Origin: JAYODW01 sp038116745
Lineage (GTDB): Bacteria > Pseudomonadota > Gammaproteobacteria > Ga0077536
DNA: 64,000 bases
Assembly (NCBI GenBank): GCA_038116745.1
Contig: JAYODW010000022.1
Location: 1-64,000, forward strand
Direction of reading: 5' to 3'
A program made the position numbers and the translations under genes. Positions 33,374 to 40,187 of this stretch are shown in pieces. Positions within the stretch are counted from its first letter, which is position 1. The number at the start of each line of letters is the position of its first letter. The notes beneath the pieces were generated by a model, which was not told the DNA's origin, ran no database searches, and worked only from the letters and a program-made list of their open reading frames with translations.

Positions 33374-34233
33374 GCTGCAGGCCGTTCGCCTGCCAGGGTC
33401 ACGCGATACATCAGGCGTTGATGGCCTGCATGTCCACCCAGTGCGCGGTGCGCCACACGACGGTTGTCCCACAGCAACAGAGTGCCTGCCTCCCACCGAT
33501 GCCGGTACACAAACTCGTCGCGCACCATGTGCCGGAAAAGGAACTCCAGCAGCGCGCGGGACTCGTCCTCGCGCAGTCCGACAACACGCAGCGTATAGAC
33601 GGGATTGATAAACAAAGCTCGACGGCCGGATGGCTGATGCGTGCGCACCAGCGGATGCACTTCAATCGCTTCCGCCTGCGGGGACACGACAATCGACATC
33701 GATCGACTCGCATCATCACGCGCAAAAAGCCCCTGCGGACCATAGGCCCGGACTGCGGAGTGCTCCGCGCGCAGGGACAGCAGAAAACGCTGCACGGGAT
33801 CCGACAGGGCATCGAAAGCGCTTGCGCAGTCGGCAATCAGCGTGTCGCCGCCGAATGGTGGAACCTCGACTGCATAAAGCAGGGTGCCGCTCGGCGGCAC
33901 CGGGAGAAAGCTCCAGTCGGAATGCCACGCGCTACCGAATACAGGCGCGATTTCGCGAGGACCGTGACTGACCGCGACGACATGCTGCGCACCAGGCACG
34001 GGTCTGACGAAGGGATCGATCCCGATGGGCCCGAAGCGCCCAGCGAAGTCTTCCAGGCTGCGAGCGTCCAGCGCCTGCCGCGGAAAGACGAGCACTGGAA
34101 ACCGTGCCCAGGCTGAATGCAGTGTCGATAACACGACCGGACTCAGCGGCTCAGACAGATCAATGCCAGTGACGGTAGCCACAAGCGGCGCAATGCCAGG
34201 CGTGACATTGATAGCTGTTGAAGCGGCGGTCAT
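33370..34233 (-). CDS. TauD/TfdA-family Fe(II)/2-oxoglutarate dioxygenase
   Basis: A 287-aa dioxygenase. The metal-binding facial triad is visible as HSD (His104, Asp106 in AWHSDWSFLPVPP) and the distal His in LLLWDNRRVAHRA, followed by the 2-oxoglutarate-binding Arg region RLMYRVTLAG. ALFINPVYTLRVVGL also matches the family. Members oxidise taurine, 2,4-D, sulfonates, carnitine precursors and others, so the substrate is open. The stop overlaps the tamA start by four bases, an odd coupling of a metabolic enzyme to envelope assembly genes. The 240-base gap to 34475 separates it from the divergent cupin gene and probably holds both promoters. Confidence 0.9.
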   Translation of the reverse strand: MTAASTAINVTPGIAPLVATVTGIDLSEPLSPVVLSTLHSAWARFPVLVFPRQALDARSLEDFAGRFGPIGIDPFVRPVPGAQHVVAVSHGPREIAPVFGSAWHSDWSFLPVPPSGTLLYAVEVPPFGGDTLIADCASAFDALSDPVQRFLLSLRAEHSAVRAYGPQGLFARDDASRSMSIVVSPQAEAIEVHPLVRTHQPSGRRALFINPVYTLRVVGLREDESRALLEFLFRHMVRDEFVYRHRWEAGTLLLWDNRRVAHRALGGHAGHQRLMYRVTLAGERPAA

Positions 34234-34474
34234 AGCGCTAAGGATGCTGCGAGCAGTAGTGCCATTGTAGCGTCCCGTCGGTTACGCACTGTGTAGTCAG
34301 GAAAAGGCTCTTCGCGGTCGGACGGGCCAAGGTGACGCCCTCAGCGCCGTATAAGCGACCCGACAGCCGCACTTCACCCCGACCCTCTGAGCGGGCAACA
34401 ATAGGCACTCAGGCGCACCCCTGTGCTGACGTCCTGGGTGCGCCGTCGTGTTGACCCTGTCGAGGAGAATCGAG

Positions 34475-35110
34475 ATGTCGTTTGATGAACAGATCCCGCG
34501 AAAATATCCGAGCCGTGAAGAGATGCGGACTCGCGTCGCCCGTTTCAAGGACCTCAAGGGATTCGACGGCGGTCTGCCCGACAGCTATATGCCCGCCGCC
34601 GAGCGCATTCTTTACAACGTGATCGGTTTTCAGCCGCCGGAATCTGAAGAAGCCGGCGTCGTCTCACCCGTGGGCGCCAAAGCCGCACGCATGTCTGCCA
34701 TCAAAATCACCGAAGGATTCAACCTGGCCTACTGCGAAGCCAAGCCCGGCAAGGGCCCGATGATGCACAACCATGACACCAACGAGACTTTCGTGGTGAT
34801 GACGGGTCGCTGGCGCGCAAGCTGGGAGAACGCCGACGGCAGCGTGGAACACGAAGATCTCGACCCGCTGGATACAATCTCGTTCCCCCCGGGCGCCATC
34901 CGTCGTTTTGAAAATGTCACGGATGGCCCGGCAGATGAGTACAGCGTCCTCATGGTGATCATTTCCGGCGATTCGCCCGGCGCGGAGTTCACCCGTGAGG
35001 CGATGACTGAAATAGAGGGCGCTGGGGTCCTGGACCAGTACGAAGCCGGTGTGGGTGGTGACGACTGGGTGAAACCCCATACTGACGCCTCCCGCATCAA
35101 AGTCGCCTGA
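34475..35110 (+). CDS. Cupin-domain protein
   Basis: A 211-aa protein with a single cupin barrel. Motif 1 is read in PGKGPMMHNHDTNETFVVMTGRW (His and Glu ligands), and motif 2 in DTISFPPGAIRRFEN, where the His is replaced by Arg. The ATG at 34475 follows GAGGAG at good distance and is preferred over an upstream GTG at 34448. No signal peptide is present. Function may be a small-molecule dioxygenase, isomerase or binding protein; the incomplete second motif makes a non-enzymatic role possible. It is divergent from the TauD-like gene. Confidence 0.82.
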   Translation: MSFDEQIPRKYPSREEMRTRVARFKDLKGFDGGLPDSYMPAAERILYNVIGFQPPESEEAGVVSPVGAKAARMSAIKITEGFNLAYCEAKPGKGPMMHNHDTNETFVVMTGRWRASWENADGSVEHEDLDPLDTISFPPGAIRRFENVTDGPADEYSVLMVIISGDSPGAEFTREAMTEIEGAGVLDQYEAGVGGDDWVKPHTDASRIKVA

Positions 35111-35291
35111 CGCCGATCGCCGAGAGTCCCACGCGCCTGACCGCGCGGGGTGACGACGCTGGTCCAGGCAGCGGACTGCAGCCCCTGATCCGAACGCAAC
35201 TCAGGGATCGAGAAACAACATCCGGCTCCGTTGGGGCACCCTGCGGGGCGACCCAGCACAGCGGCACCCGCGGAAGCTCTCTTCACCACCG

Positions 35292-37487
35292 ATGATTCCG
35301 ACACCCGTGACCAAGGATCTCGTGCTGCTCGGTGGCGGCCACGCGCACGTCGAAGTCCTGCGTCGCTTCGGTATGCAGCCGGAGCCGGGGTTGCGGATCA
35401 CTCTCATTACCCGCGAGCTACACACACCCTACTCCGGCATGCTGCCCGGGCTGATCGCCGGGCACTACACCGCCGATGAGGCTCACATCGACCTCGCGCC
35501 ACTGGCTGCGTTTGCTGGTGCCCGGCTGTTTCACGACGAAGTCTGCGGTATTGATCTGATGACCCAGCGGATCAGCTGTCGCACCCGTCCCCCGGTAAGT
35601 TATGACCTGCTGAGTATTGATACCGGCGCGGAGCCGAACGTCGCGGTATCGGGCGCCGTTACACACGGCGTCCCTGTAAAACCGGTGAGCCAGTTCTACC
35701 CCCGCTGGCTCGCGGTTTATGAGCGCCTGCGTCGCTCGCCAACAGGACTGTCCATCGCCGTCGTGGGTGCGGGCGCCGGCGGCGTCGAGCTGGTCCTCGC
35801 CATGCAGGAGCAGATCTGCACCACGATCGACGGCGCTCAGGTTCAGTTTCACTTGCTCACGGCCAGCGAGGAAATTCTGGACAGCCACCCCGCGCGACTG
35901 CGCCAGGCGTGCCGCAGGCGTCTGCAGGACGCCGGGATCAGCGTGCACATCGGCTTTGAGGTCGTCAGTGTTGAAGAGCCGGGCGTCCTGATAAGCAACA
36001 CTGGGCAGCGTCTCAGAACGGACGAAATATTCTGGGTCACGCACGCTGCAGCGCCGAGCTGGCCGCGTGATGCCGGTCTGAAGACCGACAGCGCTGGCTT
36101 CATTGCGGTCGATGCCGACCTGCAGTCTGTCAGCCATCCCGGCGTGTTTGCCGCCGGTGATATTGCGGCGGTTGCGCCTTATCCGCGTCCCAAGGCAGGC
36201 GTGTTTGCGGTGCGCCAGGGACCACCCCTCGCCGACAACCTGCGCCGGGCTGCTCGACGAGCCGCGCCCCGGGCTTACCGTCCCCAGCGTCGATTCCTGA
36301 GCATCCTCTCTCTGGGAGCGCGGTCAGCCGTCGCCTCGCGCGGCGCTTTATTCGCATCCGGCACATGGGTCTGGCATTGGAAAGACTTCATCGATCGGCG
36401 CTTCATGCGCCGGTACCAGGAGCTCCCGGCCATGCAGCCTGCGCCTGCAGGCGACACAGCCGTTGTTGACGACATGCGCTGCGGGGGCTGCGGCGCCAAA
36501 ATCGGCGCTGAAGTCTTACGCGAGGCGCTGACAGTGCTGGCCCCGGCACGCCGAGCGCATGTGCTGCTGGGCATTGAGGAGGGCGACGATGCTGCTGTAG
36601 TGCGGGTGCCTGCAGACCGTCTCGCGGTGCAAACGGTCGATGCCTTCCGCAGTTTTATCGACGACCCCTGGACTCTGGGTCGGGTAGCTGCTCACCACGC
36701 ACTGAACGATATCTACGCCATGGGCGCAGAGCCCAGCACGGCCCTTGCAATGGTCACCCTGCCCTACGCCGAAAGTCGTCTGATGCAGGAAGACCTGATG
36801 CAGCTCCTGCGCGGCGCCGTCACCGTACTGGAGGCTGCGGACACCACCCTGGTCGGTGGGCACACAGCAGAGGGCGCGGAGCTCGCCATCGGCTTTGCGG
36901 TTAACGGTCATGTCGCCCCCGAGCGGCTGGTGCGTAAACGCGGCGTCTATCCTGGCGACCGGCTGATCCTGACCCAGCCTCTCGGCAGCGGCGTGCTCTT
37001 CGCCGCCGCGATGCGCGGCCTGGCGCAGGCCCGCTGGATCGAGGCTGCAATCGGGCACATGTGCACGTCTAAAGCGGACGCTGCGCGCTGTTTCCTCGAA
37101 CACGGAGTGCACGCGATGACCGACGTGACCGGATTCGGCCTCGTCGGTCATCTGCTGCAGATGCTTGATGGTCACGGCGCCACACTGAACCTCGGCGAGT
37201 TGCCCCTGTACGCAGGTGCCGAAGTCCTCGCCGCACGCAAGGTGCGCAGTACGCTGCACGAGGAAAACAGTCGCGTCAGAGATCGGGTCAGCGCGACGCA
37301 CAGAGCGGCGTTTGCAGACCGTTACGAATTAGCGTTTGACCCGCAGACCGCCGGCGGACTGCTGGCTGCGATACCGGACGCACAGGCGGGCGTCTGCCTG
37401 GAAGCGCTGCACCATCTCGGTTTTAGAGAGGCCCGGGACATCGGGAGTGTCGACTCAGTGAAAGGGTCACTTCACCTCGTCGACTGA
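35292..37487 (+). CDS. selD: FAD-dependent NAD(P)H oxidoreductase-selenide,water dikinase fusion
   Basis: A 731-aa fusion. Residues 1-~375 are a pyridine nucleotide-disulfide-type flavoprotein with LVLLGGGHAHVEVL (FAD loop), a second GxGxxG (VVGAGAGGVEL) and the closing GVFAAGDIA motif. From about residue 390 the SelD domain follows, with RCGGCGAKIG giving catalytic Cys400 and Lys403 (equivalent to E. coli Cys17 and Lys20; the second Cys of E. coli is Ala here). EEGDDAAVV and DPQTAGGLL complete the ATP-site and AIR-synthase-like fold. SelD makes selenophosphate from selenide and ATP. The flavoprotein may reduce selenium for it. The position beside tRNA-Sec and a selenoprotein gene supports the role. 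The Cys is not encoded by UGA. Confidence 0.95.
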   Translation: MIPTPVTKDLVLLGGGHAHVEVLRRFGMQPEPGLRITLITRELHTPYSGMLPGLIAGHYTADEAHIDLAPLAAFAGARLFHDEVCGIDLMTQRISCRTRPPVSYDLLSIDTGAEPNVAVSGAVTHGVPVKPVSQFYPRWLAVYERLRRSPTGLSIAVVGAGAGGVELVLAMQEQICTTIDGAQVQFHLLTASEEILDSHPARLRQACRRRLQDAGISVHIGFEVVSVEEPGVLISNTGQRLRTDEIFWVTHAAAPSWPRDAGLKTDSAGFIAVDADLQSVSHPGVFAAGDIAAVAPYPRPKAGVFAVRQGPPLADNLRRAARRAAPRAYRPQRRFLSILSLGARSAVASRGALFASGTWVWHWKDFIDRRFMRRYQELPAMQPAPAGDTAVVDDMRCGGCGAKIGAEVLREALTVLAPARRAHVLLGIEEGDDAAVVRVPADRLAVQTVDAFRSFIDDPWTLGRVAAHHALNDIYAMGAEPSTALAMVTLPYAESRLMQEDLMQLLRGAVTVLEAADTTLVGGHTAEGAELAIGFAVNGHVAPERLVRKRGVYPGDRLILTQPLGSGVLFAAAMRGLAQARWIEAAIGHMCTSKADAARCFLEHGVHAMTDVTGFGLVGHLLQMLDGHGATLNLGELPLYAGAEVLAARKVRSTLHEENSRVRDRVSATHRAAFADRYELAFDPQTAGGLLAAIPDAQAGVCLEALHHLGFREARDIGSVDSVKGSLHLVD

Positions 37488-37519
37488 ACCGTATGCGCGC
37501 TGCCGCTCCCGCGCGGTAT

Positions 37520-37552
37520 GCGGGCGCCCTGCCCCGTCGGGGCGGCGCCCGC
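37520..37552. terminator. Bidirectional hairpin between convergent selD and selenoprotein genes
   Basis: A perfect nine-base stem GCGGGCGCC/GGCGCCCGC encloses a second stem GCCCC/GGGGC with a GTC loop; only a CT bulge interrupts them. It lies in the 78-base gap between convergent stops. TTCTT follows on the plus strand but no clear U-run on the minus strand. Confidence 0.7.
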
Positions 37553-37565
37553 CGGGTTCTTGCCG

Positions 37566-38222
37566 TTAGTTCGCTGAAGCCAGCGAGCGCAGCGCCGCCA
37601 GGGTCGCCTCGGGTTCAGGTCGTGCGGTGTAATCAGGGTCAACGTCCACGTCCCTGACTATCCCCGAGCTGTCTACCACGATGCGTCCTGGCATCGGCAG
37701 GGTCCAGCTGTCCTCACCGTTACATAAGGGCAGGTTGATACCGAAGTTGCTGTAAATCGTGCGCAGCTCCTCGGGCAGGTCGAAACGCAGACCGAGTTCA
37801 GCGGCGTAGGCATTGCCGGCATCTCTCAGGATGTCGAAACCCAGCCCGTGTTTCTGCACCATGCCAGCGCTGTAGGCCGGCATCTGTGGCGTAAGCGCGA
37901 CGAGGGTGGCGGGGATGCCGGAGATTTCGTCAAGAATTTCGTGCAGAGCGTACAGCTCCACATTGCAGTAGGGTCACCAGTGCCCCCGAAAGACGGTGAG
38001 CACGACAGCGCCCCGTTCGAGCAGGTTTTCCGAGCGCACCATGTCGCCATTCTGATTTTCAAGCGCGAACGGTGGCAGCGGACTGCCGACCCGGATCACG
38101 CCATCCAGAATGCCCGAGGCGCGCAGCGCATCGGTGGCGCCCTGCATGGTCTGCAGGGCATCCGGAGGGATCCGCGCAGCCGCACCCTCGCGGATCTCAT
38201 CGAGCTTTGATTTCAGCGACAT
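37566..38222 (-). CDS. Peroxiredoxin-like selenoprotein with in-frame UGA (Sec83)
   Basis: The frame starts MSLKSKLDEIREG at 38222, after GGAGGG eight bases upstream. A single TGA at 37974-37976 interrupts it, and the same frame continues without change to 37566. Read through, the protein is 218 aa of the AhpC/TSA peroxiredoxin-like family, with VFRGHW-U-PYCNVELYALH where relatives have WCPYC. Sec83 and Cys86 form a UxxC redox pair. The protein continues into a normal thioredoxin-fold C-terminal half (MPGRIVVDSSGIVRDVDVDPDY). A hairpin of SECIS type follows the UGA, and tRNA-Sec lies 48 bases upstream. Two frameshift-free halves in one frame with the stop at the redox Cys position make selenocysteine far likelier than a pseudogene. 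Automated annotation would probably split or truncate it. Confidence 0.92.
37941..37961 (-). promoter_or_regulatory. Bacterial SECIS-like hairpin downstream of UGA
   Basis: On the minus strand the stem starts 13 bases after the UGA. GTGGAGC pairs with GCTC and CAC, separated by a TG bulge on the 3' side. The apical loop is TGTAC, with the G at 21 bases after the UGA. A loop G within about 16-37 bases of the UGA is the known requirement for SelB binding. The element lies inside the coding frame, as in bacterial selenoprotein genes. Confidence 0.7.
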
Positions 38223-38270
38223 TGAACATTCCCTCCAGCTACATGAAGCGATGAGGCCAACCACCGCAGT

Positions 38271-38365
38271 TGGCGAAAGAGGTGGGAGTCGAACCCACCG
38301 GACAGCTTGTGGCCGTCCCCACGGTTTTGAAGACCGGGCGCCCCACCGGGAGACGAGACTCTTCC
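38271..38365 (-). tRNA. selC: tRNA-Sec (anticodon UCA)
   Basis: Minus strand, 95 nt with encoded CCA, the same size as E. coli selC. The 5' end GGAAGAG pairs with the acceptor 3' strand (one G-U), the D-arm CGTCTCCCGG matches E. coli, the anticodon loop is CTTCAAA with UCA at 38328-38330, the long variable arm is rich in G/C, and the T-loop is TTCGACT in a GGTGGG/CCCACC stem. It decodes UGA as selenocysteine with SelB. The eighth acceptor position does not pair cleanly, so the 13-bp stack may be 7 plus 6. Confidence 0.95.
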
Positions 38366-38747
38366 GCGGGGGATGCTATCAGGGCTCGAAAGACGGAACC
38401 AAGTAGGCGCCTGTGGCCGCCATCCTGCGTCGAATGTTTGTTATCGAGCCTGTGCATGAACACAGCGAATGCTCACGACTGAGATTTTCTATTAGGTAAT
38501 CAGCTTAAACCGCTGAAAGTATGAGATTTGTTTCTGTTGTTTTTTGAGCTTCAGGAAAATTACCTAACTTTCTGAAAAATAAAAGTTTATTTGCACGAAT
38601 AAAGCAGGCACTATGTGGAGAGCCACTGCCTCTGAAGAACCCAAGTTCGCACCGCCCTTCGCGGCCGCGCACTGAGGCCGGTCCGAGCTGAGCGGCGGAA
38701 TAAGGACATTTCGCCAAGCTGTTTTCAATGCAACGCTGCGAGGTGAC
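38366..38747. other. AT-rich intergenic region between selC and tolC with inverted repeat
   Basis: 382 bases without a convincing gene. From about 38480 to 38640 the sequence is markedly richer in A/T than its surroundings. A perfect nine-base inverted repeat, TTAGGTAAT at 38492-38500 and ATTACCTAA at 38559-38567, flanks a 58-base spacer. The region must carry the selC promoter on one side and that of the tolC/RTX locus on the other. Weak -35/-10-like words occur near 38598-38625 (TTGCAC, TATGTG) but are too short-spaced to trust. Confidence 0.5.
38373..38402 (-). promoter_or_regulatory. Possible selC promoter
   Basis: Reading leftward, TTGGTT (38397-38402) and TAGCAT (38373-38378) are 18 bases apart and end seven bases before the mature tRNA 5' end. 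Spacing suits sigma-70 initiation at the first tRNA base, but both boxes match only partly. Confidence 0.3.
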
Positions 38748-40088
38748 ATGCCCAAGAGATTACGCAGCCTGGTTCGCCCCTCTGTTTGCATCGCGATTGC
38801 GCTGGCCAGCTGTCCGGTCTTCTGCGCGAATTTCGCAGATGTTTATCAGCTGGCCGTTGCCCAGGACCCGGTCCTGCAGAGTGCTCGCAGCCAGCGTGGC
38901 GCTGCAGGACAGGAAAAAGCAATCGCACTGGCCGATTACCTGCCTCAGTTCGGGATGCAGATAGAACGCAGCGAAACCGTGCAGGACGTGCTCAGCACGG
39001 ATAATCTTGTTTTCACCTCCGGCAAGGCGAATTATCCCTCGACCAACTACACGGCGACCCTGTCGCAGGCCATCGTCGATATGGCCGCGTTTTCGAACAT
39101 CAAACGCAGCCTCGCGGCGATCGAAGCAGCTGATGCGGAGCTCATTCAGGTCGAGCAGGACCTCGTTTTAAGAACCGCCGAGGCTTACTTCGCCGTACTG
39201 GCTGCGCAGGACCAGCTGAGCTACGTGCAGGCGGAGAAAGCCTCAGTGCGAAAAAATCTGGAGCTGGTCCAAGCCCAGCATCAGTCCGGTCTGGCTCGCA
39301 TCACCGATCTGCGTGATGCCGAGGCACGCTACGCAACCGTGCTTTCGAGCGAGTCCGAGGCGCGCAACGACCTATACGCGTCACAGTTGAAGCTGGAGGA
39401 AATCATCGGCAGCTCTTCCGAGCAGCTGTCGCCGCTGCTGGAAGAATTCGAACCGACCCGTCCGCAGCCTGATGACGTCAACACGTGGCTGCAGGTGGGT
39501 GTGGAGACCAACCCCACCGTGCTCTCGCGACGCAAGCAGCTGGAAGCCGCGCGGCACGAGGTCGATCGTCTGCAGGCCGGTCACTACCCAGAAATCGGCT
39601 TCGAAGCACGTTATGACCGCAACGACGCGCGCGGATCCCTGTACGGCGGCGGCAGCGAAGTTGAGACGGTCAAATATGCCTTCCAGCTGCGCGTGCCGGT
39701 ACTCGCGGGCGGCCGGGTATACGCACAGGTGAAGCAGGCGGCTGAACTCCTGGAGCGCGCCCAATCCGAGGTCGACCGCGCCCAGCGGGACGTGAAACGT
39801 CGTACCGAGACCAGCTTCGTCGGTATTGAGAGCGCCATCGCCCGGGTACAGGCGATGACCAAGGCGGTCGAAGCGCAGGAGCTGGCGCGAACAGCTAAGG
39901 ACGAGAGCTACCGCGCCGGGCTCCTGACCCTCATCGCAGTGCTGGACGCCGAGCGCGACCTGTTCATCGCGCGCGCCGATCTGGCCCGCGCGAAATACGA
40001 CTTCATCCTGGAATCACTGCGTCTGGAGCAGGCTGCAGGAAGTCTAGACACCGACGACGTGAGCCGCGTGAACGCCTGGCTGCAATGA
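38748..40088 (+). CDS. TolC-family outer membrane channel for type I secretion
   Basis: A 446-aa outer membrane efflux protein. Signal peptide residues 1-27 end near PVFCANFADVY, with a typical TolC opening DVYQLAVAQDPVLQSARSQ. Two structural repeats are rich in helical heptads (AEAYFAVLAAQDQLSYVQAEKASV; later AYFEV-like YFAVL and QVKQAAELLERAQSEVDRAQRDV), with the second strand-helix half SFVGIESAIARVQAM. It forms the trimeric periplasm-spanning exit duct. The start follows GAGGTG at good distance. It lies 99 bases before the giant RTX gene, so it is very probably that protein's exporter channel. The ABC transporter and membrane fusion partners are not in the window. Confidence 0.92.
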   Translation: MPKRLRSLVRPSVCIAIALASCPVFCANFADVYQLAVAQDPVLQSARSQRGAAGQEKAIALADYLPQFGMQIERSETVQDVLSTDNLVFTSGKANYPSTNYTATLSQAIVDMAAFSNIKRSLAAIEAADAELIQVEQDLVLRTAEAYFAVLAAQDQLSYVQAEKASVRKNLELVQAQHQSGLARITDLRDAEARYATVLSSESEARNDLYASQLKLEEIIGSSSEQLSPLLEEFEPTRPQPDDVNTWLQVGVETNPTVLSRRKQLEAARHEVDRLQAGHYPEIGFEARYDRNDARGSLYGGGSEVETVKYAFQLRVPVLAGGRVYAQVKQAAELLERAQSEVDRAQRDVKRRTETSFVGIESAIARVQAMTKAVEAQELARTAKDESYRAGLLTLIAVLDAERDLFIARADLARAKYDFILESLRLEQAAGSLDTDDVSRVNAWLQ

Positions 40089-40187
40089 AAGCTGCCTCAG
40101 AGAGCATTCGCCGCGAAGGTCCCCGGCTGACGTCACACTCCACCCTCCGCGTTTTCGCGCGGCGTACGGTACAAACGGAGTAGGCCC

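Noticed and set aside
37974..37976. TGA as a real stop making the peroxiredoxin-like gene a pseudogene or two genes
   Set aside because: Frame and family continue on both sides, the TGA sits at the redox Cys, a SECIS-like hairpin follows, and tRNA-Sec and SelD are adjacent.
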